Shown: in pieces, positions 17,998 through 29,409 of the stretch
Position numbering within the stretch: position 1 is the first letter of the stretch
Layout: each line of letters starts with the position of its first letter
NCBI GenBank assembly: GCA_020137815.1
Contig: CM035354.1
Coordinates: 967,386-1,031,385 of the forward strand
Reading direction: 5' to 3'
DNA: 64,000 nucleotides
Source of the DNA: Hormiphora californensis
Taxonomy: Eukaryota; Ctenophora; Tentaculata; Cydippida; Pleurobrachiidae
The notes under the pieces: generated by a model
What the model was told of the DNA's origin: nothing
The model's database searches: none
The model's input: the letters and a program-made list of their open reading frames with translations, nothing else
Translations under genes and position numbers: made by a program

Positions 17998-20969
17998 GTT
18001 TCACTATCCAATTCCCCATTCAGCCACTGTTCTATTTTTGCTTGCGTCTCCCCTAGAACAGTACCTGGCAACCGTTACTGTGCAGCATCAAGGAATGGCT
18101 ATTACAAATTTGGTTAAATTTGTTAAGATCCCTAGAAACTGGGATTTTTAGGGAAAATATCCAGTAAATCGAATAAACAAGAATAGACTTGGCATACAAT
18201 GTGATCAAAACGTCAGAGCCAAATCTACAAAGATGAGCAATTCAGTTACTCCAAATATCCGGCTATTTTCTTTAATACATGGGCCACTGCACGAGCTAAC
18301 AGGACCTATTACTATAACACGGGGGGGGGGGGGGGGGGGGGCCAGAAAGGAGAGCCCGAAAGATAGATCTTTATGTGAGTGGGAGGGAGAGGACGACCTA
18401 TGATGATGATGATGCAGGTGCAGAGAGAATTAATTAGGGAACTGACGACATCTTACCAAGATAGGACACACCAAGGAAAGTGAGAGAAAGACGGCCGGGT
18501 GGAGAGAGAATATTACGGAACGAATCTTTCAAAAGGGAAATGACGAAATTTATAATGGTCGAGATAATATGGGTGGCATAATTACAAAATGAGAGATATT
18601 TCATCTCCCAATCACGGAGTAATGCGATATTTTCTCTCTCTCTGTCTCTCTCTCTCCCTCTCTGTCTCCCTAACTCTTGTCTCTTTGTCTCATTCTCTCT
18701 CTCTCTCTTTACTGCTTATTCTCTCACCCTCTCTAACCTTCTTTCTCTTTCTCACCCTCTCTAACTTTCTTTCTCTTTCTCACCCTCTCTAACTTTCTTT
18801 CTCTTTCTCACCCTCTCTAACTTTCTCTCTCTCTCTCACCCTCTCTACCCTATCCTACATATTACTATTGACAGTCTGTGTGTGTGTGGATAATAAAGTA
18901 GTGACGATTATTAAGACATATGCCGTTCTGCTAATCAAACTAAACCAACCAATGCCGGGCAAACACAATACTAAATAGTATGCTGTCAGGCCAATGCTCT
19001 GACAGATAATTATATGTGAGTGGAGCAATCAACTAAACACGAGAAGACTAACAGAGAGGTTTTGACATTTATCGCATTTGGAGTGTTTCCTTTATAACGT
19101 GAAACACGTCATACTTTACTAGTTAGTACTTATTTAGTACAGCTGGCAAGTGGGTACTTCTGTAGCTACTGCTGACTATGTCACGTAACTTCTCACTACA
19201 ACTCCAACGATAAAGGGTTAGATGTTCGGAGAAATAAGAAGTATTGACATCATCATTGACAGTTGTAAAAATGTCAGTCGGGGCTGAGCAGGGAAACAGT
19301 AACAAGAAGGTAAATCAGGAAACTATGGAAACAAACAGTATGGAAACAAGCAGTATGAACAGTATCATAGCTGTAACGGTACAGGGACAAACGACCCGGG
19401 CGGGGTAACTACAGCACGTCATAGAGGGAGAATGTAGATCAGCTGTTACGTGTCAAGATGGGCTTGCACTATAATACTAAAACAATAACTGTATCCTGAA
19501 TAATATCTCAGAAATATCAGAACAAAGGGAGAAATATTGAACGGGTCAGGATTGTTGAGTAACTCAACAAGGTCAGGAAGTTCTTGTTTATGAAGATACA
19601 TTGGTGATACGCCTAAAATGTCCCATAATCTTATCGACCGATGTTTCAGAAGAAGAATAGTTGTACTTGACATTTTATTAAACTAACCCTGCAATTTATA
19701 CCAAAGGTGTTTCTTGCAGACAACACCTTGTATACCTCATTGTACAGATTTCTCCCCTAAATCTAGATCATAGAGTAAATGTGTCGTACTCAGTTTGTTG
19801 AAAAGCAGAGTACAGCTCGCTTCAATAATGACATAACTTCAATTTAACATGGTTGGGAAAATGCGGGAAAATTACCCTTGGTCACTCGACTCCATTTAAT
19901 TGGATGAAGTTATTAAGTAGGACACTTAACTCGACGAATGGACAGACTGCGTAGCATGGCAATCCCTCAACAATGCTGCAGAGACTTCATGTTCATAATA
20001 ACGGGACCCCCCCCTGTTGTCACTTCATGTCTCACAAAAGACTGCATTGTCCGAACCGGGCCGAAGCGTGTGTGACATATGAACTCTACCCCTGGCCTTG
20101 CAAATTCTAAGTGGAAAAGAAACTTGCAATCAACAGAGGCCGGATTTGGGAGCAAATCACGTAGCAGATAAATAACTAAACCGATGTCAAAGTGCAAACG
20201 TTTAAAAAATGGACAAGGGATCCTTCCAGTTCCCGCGAGTAAAACACACAGACAGACACTGATAGGACACACGCGCGTGTACAAAGTCCTCCCGCGGTTC
20301 GGACGCGTGTGTCCTGATGGCCATAAATCCGACATTTCTTCGCCCGATTCTCACGATCTTAAGCTTAATGGAGAGGTGGCACTGAGTTCGGTAAGCAGGA
20401 AGAACGTGAAGCTCATGAGAGTATGAGACCTCATGAGACAAACGGGCACGTGCTTCATGCTTACCAGCGCTCCTATTAGTGGTCCCGCTTTAACAAGCAG
20501 ACCGCGCGGTAAGATCTGTTGTGGTGTCGCCGCGCGCTACGTTCACAAACAACTGAGGCAGTGAGACATGTCATGGTGGTTGAAACGGTTCGGAGGGCTT
20601 TTTTTGGAGGGTATGTTACCGAACATCACTGGAACATGGCACTTCCATCATACTCGGTGTTTTGATATCTAAAATGAAAATAGTAAATACACTCGCAATT
20701 CAACTCGATATACATATTTTACTGGGCACTAGGAATGGCTGACCAGGTGTCTATGTCACCAAGCCGACCACTAAGTCACTCACAAAACTAACAAAACTAC
20801 TAAACGTTTAACAAAACTAACAAAATCACACAAAAATCACACAAAAATCACTCACAACATCACTAAAAAAGGACTAAAAAGGACTATAACTGATAACAGC
20901 AATCACTATCTCTCTTTCTATTCCCCCTCCTTCTCTCTCAGTCTTTCCAGGGAAATGTCCTTGGCCTCA
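13441..20969. other. Gene-poor tract, microsatellites and small inverted repeats
   Basis: No gene is supported. CT-rich arrays lie at about 14935-15259, 15880-15970, 17935-17996 and 18632-18846; the last contains repeats of CACCCTCTCTAACTTTCTTT. GA tracts lie at 15635-15705 and 17607-17662. GC hairpins at 17069-17105 (GGCCGCTTCGCGGCC and GGCGTGCTTCGCACGCC) sit inside a segment starting TTGTTACCCCT and ending GGGGTAACTTCGTTACC (about 17050-17137), which looks like a small inverted-repeat element; related ends recur at 14728 and 50960. Open frames at 14218-14532 (plus) and 19967-20441 show no recognisable domain or exon structure. Confidence 0.55.
18983..19005. repeat. Dispersed CTGTCAGGCCAATGCTCTGACAG motif
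   Basis: A 23-bp imperfect palindrome (given here split as CTGTCAGGCCA and ATGCTCTGACAG). It recurs at 25510-25532, 38595-38617 and, as two copies around a short hairpin, at 36599-36665, 40158-40216 and 48442-48507. A shorter half, GCTCTGACAG, is part of the 32-bp minisatellite at 26.0-27.5 kb. This looks like the end of a small dispersed element. Confidence 0.7.
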
Positions 20970-23561
20970 TCAGTCAGTGTCCGTAGTAGGGAAATATTTG
21001 TGTAACAACCGATCATAGTCAATCCTACTGCTACCCAGGAAGCGACATATTATGAGGGAGTCGACTTGCTGCCAGTTCTCCTCCATCCATTTCCTCATTT
21101 CCTTCAGGGCCACCCTGTAAACAGTTGATCGTTGTTGAAGAAGGGGAAACTCTAACTGAATGGCATCCCGTCAACATTCAGTTAGAGTTTCCGGTTCCCC
21201 TAAGGGGTGGTTAAAAGGGATTTATCTCCAACGAAGTCTATTGACGTACATTACGGGCATCCCAGTCCGACTGTCCTACTGCTTGAACCATAGCAAACCA
21301 CCCTATCAGACGAATATAGCTCGAGAGTAATATACGTCAATAGAATTCGTTGGAGGTATCTCACTTTTAACCACGCAATCAACTCTAGCCACTTTGTTAC
21401 AGTTGAATCAAATGGTACAGAGTGGGCCTATAAATCTGTGAGATACATATAGTAGAGTCGATAACTACATCGACCTCTCCCAATTGTTCCAGTTTTTGTC
21501 ACATCTGTTTGGAGCCTCGACACGACCTCTAAACAGGTGTTACTTTTTCGCAAACTGTTTTCATCTTGGTGTAATCAGCAGTTGAAATGTTGCATATCAT
21601 AACAAAAACCTGACTAAATTTTTTCAACTTGGGGTAAAACCATGGGTGTCAAAAGTTAGCTCTAGGTCCCCTGAGTAACCATACGGAGACTCTAAGAGAT
21701 ATTTCAAGCCGTTCTCCCGTAATCATTAATCCCGGTGGAGAAAAAAATACAATGCGGACGTACGTGAGCGCTGGCAGGCTGTTTACATGTTATTGTATGT
21801 CTCTCACTCTCTCTGGAAAAACCGCACGTGCGGTTGCGCCGCGCGAGATAACTCTTTCTCAAGGGGGAGAAAAGAGAGAGACGCACATTAACGTTATACA
21901 TTAAAGTTGAGGTTGTAGGCAATTGCACGTACGTCCATACTCAAATATATTTGAGTATGGACGTACGTGCAATTGCCTACACACACATATATGTGCTCTA
22001 CCGGGATTAATGATTACAGGAGAACGGCTTGAAATATCTCTTGGAGTCTCCGGATGGTTACTCAAGGGACCTAGAGCTAACTTTTGACACCCATGGTTTT
22101 ACCCCAAGTTGAAAAAATTTAGTCAGGTTTTTGTTATGATCAACAACATTTCAACTGCTGATTACACCAAGATGAAAACAGTTTGTGAAAAAGTAACACC
22201 TGTTTAGAGGTCGTGTCGAGGCTCCAAACTGATGTGACAAAAAACTGGAACAATTGGGAGAGGTCGATGTAGTTATCGACTCTACTAATAATTGCAACTA
22301 ACTTGGCACACTTCTTGCTATCGATTCGTATGGTATCATTTCCTAGGGCTGAAAACGCTACAGACCGGTATCCCTTCTCCTTGACAAGTTCTAGGGCCTT
22401 AACGTAGCACTGTCGGAGAAGTTCAATATTCGCTGGGGATTCCCTGCCGGCAGGGGTGACTGCTAGTATCACTCTCCCTGCAGCCATGTTGAAACCGTCT
22501 ATATCAACCACTGAACCCTCCTGTTAACAGGGGGGTTGAAGTTTTATAGCTGCTGAACAATCAATACTAAAGGGGCTAGGCTCAGATCGGTGCCGACCTC
22601 GTTTGATCTCAAAGTGCAGTCAGATCGGGTCGACCCCAGAGAGGGGCCGCTAGGCGAGAAATAAAACTTACGGGTTGTGGGGAATGTTGTGAGGCAGCAG
22701 TAACCATTTCCTCCCCCGCGTACTTTATTAACTGTGAATCTTCTGAAGTGGAAGAGTATTTGGTGGTCTAACTGAAAACATATCGGCTGTATTGGAATAA
22801 TCATGGCTTCAATCTAAATTGAATCTAATTGATCAGATCTGCAGCTAAGCTGACATTCAGACATTGGTGACATTGACACCTATCGCGAGCGAAGCAGAGA
22901 GGCAGCAATGGTACCAACAGCTGAGATAGTGACATACTGTTCATTGAAAGTTTTGTATCCACGCTGACTGTAATAACATCGCATTCCAGCTCCGTCACGG
23001 AACCATCGTGGATAAAGATTCTACGGTTTATATCTCGGTGCTTCCGATATGGATTGGTCTTAAACTTGGGAATGTCTCCTGAAGCAATTGTACTGTCAGT
23101 TTAGCCGGGGGGGGGGGTTTAGCCTGATATCTGTCATGTCTTGATGGGGAAAACCAATAAACTAATAATAGGACCCAATTTATCTTTGGACAAGCTCTCT
23201 GTTATAAAAACCATAGCGGGTGAAAATGTGTCTTATATACTCCACCCACTATAAAAAGCAATGATGTTTTTGCCACTAAAGTTTATAATCAATAAATCCT
23301 TGCTTATATAGGTATAAACCCCTCCCTTTGGTCGGGTTATATACCATATACCACCATCCCTGCTTCGCAGGTCGGGCAGTATATGGTGTAGCGAACCACC
23401 CGGGTGACCCGCTATAATATATAAACTCGGGTTTATTGATTATATAATTCCCTAATACCTGCTGCTGCAAAGTGTTTCCAGTGCATTATTTCAGTGCCAC
23501 ACTCCCCGCAGACCGTTTCAACTGTCCTCTGTTTTACTTCTTTACCCTTCCTTTTTCCCAT
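20970..23561 (-). CDS. Macro-domain protein B (divergent), 5 exons, 225 aa
   Basis: Exons, minus strand: 23561-23459, 23078-22938, 22742-22672, 22520-22303 and 21114-20970. Lengths 103+141+71+218+145 give 225 codons plus TGA with every phase consistent. The N-terminus has C18, C21, H27 and H30, a CCHH arrangement that could bind zinc. After it comes a macro domain: RRIFIHDGS, a CDVITVSVD strand, KYAGEEM, GSVVDIDGFNMAAGRVILAV, and the terminal helix YDRLLHKYFP. Macro domains bind ADP-ribose, and some remove it from proteins. Here the usual Asn of the V-N-A-A-N loop is Asp, and the glycine-rich loops are lost (ALGNDTIR in place of S-x-G-x-x-G), so binding or catalysis is doubtful. It is a tandem paralog of the gene 245 bp upstream. 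Intron 4 holds two transposons. Confidence 0.75.
21206..21376. mobile_element. MITE in intron 4 of macro gene B
   Basis: Inverted ends of about 40 bp beginning GTGGTTAAAAG and containing CTCCAACGAA and TTGACGTA, with mirrored right end finishing CTTTTAACCAC. No coding content. A separate hairpin at about 21144-21190 (CTCTAACTGAATG and its inverse) lies next to it. Confidence 0.75.
21452..22285. mobile_element. 834-bp long-TIR element, TA target duplication
   Basis: The two arms, each about 280 bp, begin GTAGAGTCGATAACTACATC and are flanked by TA (21450-21451 and 22286-22287). Near the middle is a long almost perfect hairpin at about 21917-21985 around CAAATATATTTG. The element begins 17 bp past the exon 4 donor of macro gene B, so it is intronic. 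No transposase frame is visible; it looks like a non-autonomous Tc1/mariner-type copy. Confidence 0.85.
23275..23450. mobile_element. Small inverted-repeat element in intron 1 of macro gene B
   Basis: The left end GTTTATAATCAATAAATCC is mirrored on the right by GGGTTTATTGATTATATAA, which abuts the exon 1 donor at 23458. Internal hairpins include CCATATACCACC against its inverse. The right-end sequence is nearly the same as the 23-bp unit tandemly repeated upstream of the sulfotransferase gene (48.66-48.87 kb). Confidence 0.65.
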
Positions 23562-23805
23562 TCTGCCTTTAAGAGGAAAATTGAGAAAGAAGAAAAAGCA
23601 ATATCGTATTGCGTTTTGCATAATATGTAGCTAAACTCAAGAATCTTTCATAATCCCTGTCAAATTGAACAAAAAATATGAGTTGACTATTTAACCTATA
23701 TAATAATATCACTGCAGTATTTTCTGTCTGGCGCCGCCAAAAAGAGCATTTTAAAATATGTACCACACTCTTTGAAATTACACAACTGAGATCAAATTTA
23801 ATTGA

Positions 23806-26800
23806 CTACTTTTTCTTCTTGGTCTTTTTCTTATCCACTCGAGGTTCGATGTAAACTGGATCCTGAGGAATGCATCAAGAGATTAGTCTAGACTGTACTG
23901 ACAGTAATTTTCCTAAATAAGGAAGGTCAAATATTACGTTCTACACCTCAATATCAGAAACATCTGCATTCTGCAGTAGTTTTTACATTTTCAGAATAGT
24001 TTCTAGAACACATATACTGTCTCCTAGGAGACTAGCTAGAGAGAGAAACTCTGATAATTACCCAACCAGATATAAACATTGCATGAGGTATACCTTTATA
24101 GGGAACCAGCGATGGAGCATTTTATCGTATATTTCCCAGGCATCATCGTCATAAAGCACCAATATGATGCACTTGACAGAGGTAATAGGATGGGCTTCCA
24201 GCCAGTGCCGGATAGATTTTAGTCCCACACTGGGGGGTGAGAGTGTTACCATGACAACACTTGACAGGGGTAACAGGATGGGAGGTGTTACCATGGCAAC
24301 ACTTGACAGAGGTAATAGGATGGGCTTCCAACCAGTGCCGGATAGATTTTAGTCCCACACTGGGAGGTGAGAGTGTTCAGATATGGGAAATTGGTAACTT
24401 TCCAAGTCCACCTTGGGCACGTCGCGCTATACCCTGTACGTGGCGTGCGAGCGACACAGCCGCTCGCGCTCCACCCCATACAGGTCTCCGACGAAGTCCA
24501 CGAGGAACTAACGTGCGAACTAACATGAGACCGAATTCATATTATCGGATGTTACCTACTTGGCCGCAGCATCTTTAACCATCTTAGTTGATCCAGAGCT
24601 CAGAGCGGGGAGGGCGATGGAGGTATACGATCTTTCGTCTGCCAAGTTGAGAACAGTATTGTAACACTCCTCCAGCTTCTCAAATACCTCTGCGTTTTTC
24701 TCACCAACCTGACGGTGAGGTCATCTTATGATAGACTTCCCCACCCCATTATTAAATGATTTAGGGTAGAAAGGGGTAAAATGGCACACGGGGTAAAATG
24801 GCACATGTATGGGGTAAAATGGTCCTAGTTATTACATGTAGTCACGTGACTTTTTCTCCAGCGGAGACCTGCTCGTTCTGTTCCGAATTTTTGCTTTAAA
24901 ACTGCTGTAATTTCTGTTTGAGTTGGCCGATTTTAATTTTGCAAAAACTGCCAGTTAGGGTTTTTATCCTTCTAAAACTTGGTATAAAAATTTTTCAAAA
25001 AACCCACTATTAAGTTGATTAAATTGTCAAATTAGTCAAACTGGGGTAAAATGGTTCACCCTCGCTGGGGTAAAATGGTTCACCCTGGGACCAATGAAAT
25101 CGAGCCTCCAATACCACGTGATACCAACTGGGGTAAAATGGTCCAGCACACTGGGGTAAAATGGTCCAGCAGAACAGAAATTACTGAAGATAACATGGAC
25201 CATTTTACCCCAGTGCTCTAACAACACCAGGCACGTGATAAAAATCGAGCAATGCTATTGGCTGGACCATTTTACCCCAGTGCAAAATTTCCAAAAAAAG
25301 CCCTACCAAACTTTTTGAATTGATTAATTAAGCTATTAAATAAAACTTTCAGATTTTAAAATTTAGCTCGTCTGAAAGGAAAACGTTTCATTGGATAGCC
25401 TATATAATTTTTTTTCTTCTTGCTGTATAAATTGAGTATTTTAGAACCTAAAACGTTAGAAAGTGTGCCATTTTACCCCTTTCTACCCTATTTCCCGCAT
25501 GCTAAGAACCTGTCAGAGCATTGGCCTAACAGCAAAGAGCTATATTTGGACTCCCTCAGCCTTTGGCCACCAATCTGAGTTAGAAGACACAACATACCGG
25601 TGTAACCAAGTGGAATACATGATCAGCGTGTAGATCAAATCCCGGTGTTTCAACTACGTCTCCAATCTGAAAACATGCTACTGCTAGAACATATATTTAA
25701 CTGAGTGATAAAAAAGTAACTCATTAAGTTTTTTACTTAACCCCGTTTTGATAATTGATTCTTGGCAGTGCGTTCACTGCATTAGACATGCATGTGCGAG
25801 ATCCAGCTCACGCAGCGACTGAGATCGAGCTCACACACGAAGTGAATAGGTGGGAATTCTCTCCCAAAATTCTCTCCCAAAAAGATAAAGAGATGGCACA
25901 AAGTACGTGCACTATTTTGGTAAGGAAATTACCCCTCCACGCAAGCTCACGGGTATGCAGTATGCACTAATAGGGATTACTCGTAACCAAATAGATATTT
26001 TAGAGCTTCCCAACCTGTTTAGGGGCATGCTCTAACAGTTACCAACCTGTTTTGGGGCATGCTCTGACAGTTACCAACCTGTTTTGGGGCATGCTCTGAC
26101 AGTTACCAACCTGTTTTGGGGCATGCTCTGACAGTTACCAACCTGTTTTGGGGCATGCTCTGACAGTTACCAACCTGTTTCGGGGCATGCTCTGACAGTT
26201 ACCAACCTGTTTCGGGGCATGCTCTGACAGTTACCAACCTGTTTAGGGGCATGCTCTGACAGTTACCAACCTGTTTTGGGGCATGCTCTGACAGTTACCA
26301 ACCTGTTTCGGGGCATGCTCTGACAGTTACCAACCTGTTTTAGGGCATGCTCTGACAGTTACCAACCTGTTTCGGGGCATGCTCTGACAGTTACCAACCT
26401 GTTTAGGGGCATGCTCTGACAGTTACCAACCTGTTTTGGGGCATGCTCTGACAGTTACCAACCTGTTTTGGGGCATGCTCTGACAGTTACCAACCTGTTT
26501 CGGGGCATGCTCTGACAGTTACCAACCTGTTTAGGGGCATGCTCTGACAGTTACCAACCTGTTTTGGGGCATGCTCTGACAGTTAGCAACCTGTTTTGGG
26601 GCATGCTCTGACAGTTACCAACCTGTTTTGGGGCATGCTCTGACAGTTACCAACCTGTTTTGGGGCATGCTCTGACAGTTACCAACCTGTTTCGGGGCAT
26701 GCTCTGACAGTTACCAACCTGTTTCGGGGCATGCTCTGACAGTTACCAACCTGTTTTGGGGCATGCTCTGACAGTTACCAACCTGTTTCGGGGCATGCTC

Positions 26801-28245
26801 TGACAGTTACCAACCTGTTTCGGGGCATGCTCTGACAGTTACCAACCTGTTTTGGGGCATGCTCTGACAGTTACCAACCTGTTTTGGGGCATGCTCTGAC
26901 AGTTACCAACCTGTTTTGGGGCATGCTCTGACAGTTACCAACCTGTTTTGGGGCATGCTCTGACAGTTACCAACCTGTTTTGGGGCATGCTCTGACAGTT
27001 ACCAACCTGTTTTGGGGCATGCTCTGACAGTTACCAACCTGTTTTGGGGCATGCTCTGACAGTTACCAACCTGTTTTGGGGCATGCTCTGACAGTTACCA
27101 ACCTGTTTTGGGGCATGCTCTGACAGTTACCAACCTGTTTCGGGGCATGCTCTGACAGTTACCAACCTGTTTTGGGGCATGCTCTGACAGTTACCAACCT
27201 GTTTTGGGGCATGCTCTGACAGTTACCAACCTGTTTTGGGGCATGCTCTGACAGTTACCAACCTGTTTTGGGGCATGCTCTGACAGTTACCAACCTGTTT
27301 TGGGGCATGCTCTGACAGTTACCAACCTGTTTTGGGGCATGCTCTGACAGTTACCAACCTGTTTCGGGGCATGCTCTGACAGTTAGCAACCTGTTTTGGG
27401 GCATGCTCTGACAGTTACCAACCTGTTTTGGGGCATGCTCTGACAGTTACCAACCTGTTTTAGGGCATGCTCTGACAGTTACCAACCTGTTTTGGGGCAT
27501 GCTCTGACAGTTACCAACCTGTTTTGGGGCATGTTTTTTAACTGCCTCTTTTAGTTCCGGTCCGGCAGACTCGTGAACGCCTATCATCCCCTTTGTGTTT
27601 AGCTGGGAGTTAACAGAGAGAACCACAGCATCACACGCCACCTCTTGTATAGATCCATCATGGATAAAGATTCTCCGGTTTATCCGTTTGTTGGGTTCCG
27701 TGATCTCGATGGATCGGGGGAACTGAGGAATCTCGCCTGCACCAGGAGATTGCTTGTTACTCAACAAGATATTGCAGTTTAGCTTGTCTGATAAATAACA
27801 TCTTTATAATCTGTGATTTGAGTTCTCGTGTGATAACTGACGGCGACGACCCGATCTGGGAATCAAAACTGAGAACCAAGACGGAGTCTGAGAACCAAAA
27901 TGGGCTCTAGCGAGTTTTATTTCAGCACTCAGAATTTAGATCAGAGCGCCAGACAGACTCCTCCTACGTATTTTTGAGACTTGCGTAGTAAAAAAACGTA
28001 TTAAAATTAGCCGATTTGAAGATTCAGAGAGAGAAAGAAAAAACCGGGAGCAACATTATACCCAGCGCAGGTACATTATTGTCCCCAGTTTTTCAGGTAG
28101 TACCTGCTTCGAACAATGTACCTACTTGTTGTTACTCAACAATGTACCTACCTGCTTCAGCGTAGTGTATCCAGTGCATAATGTCCGTTTCACATTTACC
28201 GCAAACCTCTTTCAGGGTACGACGGGGAGGCGCCTTTTTACTCAT
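23806..28245 (-). CDS. Macro-domain protein A, 6 exons, 240 aa
   Basis: Exons, minus strand: 28245-28152, 27736-27519, 25666-25598, 24708-24560, 24229-24094 and 23862-23806. Lengths 94+218+69+149+136+57 give 240 codons plus TAG, all in phase with GT-AG sites. The N-terminus holds C15, C18, H24 and H27 (C-x2-C-x5-H-x2-H), then a single macro domain: RRIFIHDGS (about 52-60), CDAVVLSVNSQL with N74, HESAGPELKEAV, GDVVETPGFDL (about 106-116), VFHLVTP, SIALPALSSGS, and a terminal strand and helix IILVLYDDDAWEIYDKML. The C-tail is Lys-rich (DKKKTKKKK). Macro domains recognise ADP-ribose; A keeps N74 and part of the second loop, so it is likelier than B to be functional. The closest known layout is a stand-alone macro domain of the GDAP2/MACROD kind. 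The CCHH extension is unusual. Confidence 0.8.
24300..24376 (-). repeat. Partial duplicate of macro A exon 5 with its acceptor
   Basis: About 75 bp of the 5' part of exon 5 (24229 downwards), with its splice acceptor, reappears 144 bp upstream in intron 4 at about 24301-24375. The flank GTGTTACCATGRCAACACTTGACAG is repeated too. The copy is nearly identical, so a second usable acceptor is present, but the copied coding segment is incomplete. Confidence 0.75.
24764..25488. mobile_element. 725-bp TIR element in intron 3 of macro gene A
   Basis: Termini GGGTAGAAAGGGGTAAAATG and its exact inverse are flanked by TA (24762-24763 and 25489-25490). Inside, the motif GGGGTAAAATGGNNC occurs about eight times in direct and two or more times in inverted orientation, so the terminal motif has multiplied within the element. 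No coding capacity. Confidence 0.85.
26010..27530 (-). repeat. 48-copy, 32-bp minisatellite made of an exon-intron junction
   Basis: The period is exactly 32 bp across the whole array (for example the same phase at 26041 and 27481). On the minus strand each unit reads CTGTCAGAGCATG, CCCCAAAACAG, GTTGGTAA. The exon-proximal unit is the true end of macro A exon 2 (coding H-A-P-K-Q) followed by its donor GTTGGT. The array therefore consists of 48 copies of the junction, each with a CAG|GTTGGT donor. Units differ mainly at one base (GTTTT, GTTTC or GTTTA), and two carry GTTGCT instead of GTTGGT. High identity suggests recent expansion or homogenisation. Confidence 0.9.
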
Positions 28246-28427
28246 ATTACCCCCCGTCCTGATACGGGTATTACACTAACTCGCAGCGGTGTCAAATAAA
28301 AATCACTTTCTTTTCATAAACTGGTAATAAGCAATTGCAGTTTGTACAGCGCACATTGAAAGACAAAAGATACGTAATTCTCAAGCACAAAACAGATGGC
28401 CAAGTTTCCACTCACACTCGATCTAGA

Positions 28428-28697
28428 GCTTGTTACAAAATATACACTGTTCCAATGACCATCATTTTCCTGTCTAGGCGCCGCCGACCCGATCTGAGCG
28501 CACTGTCAAATTGGGGTATGGGCGCCGCCATACAGTCATTTTCACTGTACAATACACTCGAAATTAAAAAGAAAATATATATCGTTGAAAAAAGATGATA
28601 GAAGCTTCTATAATAGATCTAGAAGAAAGTCAACAACACACATCCCCTCTACGATTCAAAAGGGTCCATTTCCACTTCCTCAATCCTCTATTTTCTA
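28428..28697 (+). repeat. Satellite-flanking segment, copy 1
   Basis: A 265-270 bp block starting at TTGTTACAAAATATACACTG and ending CCATTTCCACTTCCTC precedes the first 78-bp satellite block. Further copies are at 31044-31312 and at 31491-31627 continued at 35057-35200, the last split by the LINE. It contains GGCGCCGCC twice. It was evidently duplicated together with the satellite. The stretch 28246-28427 upstream of macro gene A contains nothing else I recognise. Confidence 0.8.
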
Positions 28698-29405
28698 GTT
28701 ACCATGACAACACAGAGTCACTATGTAATATCACTGGAAGGCAAGGGAGAGGTAACAGGAGGGGAGGTAACCGGTGTTACCATGACAACACGGAGTCACT
28801 ATGTGATACCACTGGTAGGCAAGGGAGAGGTAACAGGAGGGGAGGTAACCGGCGTTACCATGGCAACACGGAGTCACTATGTGATATCACTGGTAGGCAA
28901 GGGAGAGGTAACAGGAGGGGAGGTAACCGGTGTTACCATGACAACACGGAGTCACTATGTAATATCACTGGTAAGCAAGGGAGAGGTAACAGGAGGGGAG
29001 GTAACCGGTGTTACCATGGCAACACGGAGTCACTATGTAATATCACTGGTAGGCAAGGGAGATGTAACAGGAGGGGAGGTAACCGGTGTTACCATGACAA
29101 CACGGAGTCACTATGTGATATCACTGGTAGGCAAGGGAGAGGTAACAGGAGGGGAGGTAACCGGTGTTACCATGACAACACGGAGTCACTATGTAATATC
29201 ACTGGTAGGCAAGGGAGAGGTAACAGGAGGGGAGGTAACCGGTGTTACCATGACAACACGGAGTCACTATGTGATATCACTGATAGGCAAGGGAGAGGTA
29301 ACAGGAGGGGAGGTAACCGGTGTTACCATGACAACACGGAGTCACTATGTAATATCACTGGTAGGCAAGGGAGAGGTAACAGGAGGGGAGGTAACCGGTG
29401 TTACC
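28698..29405 (-). repeat. 78-bp satellite, block 1 (about 9 copies)
   Basis: Units read TTACCATGACAACACGGAGT, CACTATGTAATATCACTGGT, AGGCAAGGGAGAGGTAACAG, GAGGGGAGGTAACCGGTG. Because 78 is divisible by three and the unit lacks stops in some frames, it yields a spurious 26-residue repeat protein frame of more than 300 residues. On the minus strand the unit matches the end of the SH3 exon and 3' end of the adaptor gene at 35313-35363. Units differ by a few substitutions (for example TGATATCAC or TAATATCAC). Confidence 0.9.
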
Positions 29406-29409
29406 ATGA

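Noticed and set aside
26010-27530. CRISPR-like array of 32-bp repeats
   Set aside because: Units are contiguous with no spacers, and the context is an animal intron; it is a minisatellite.
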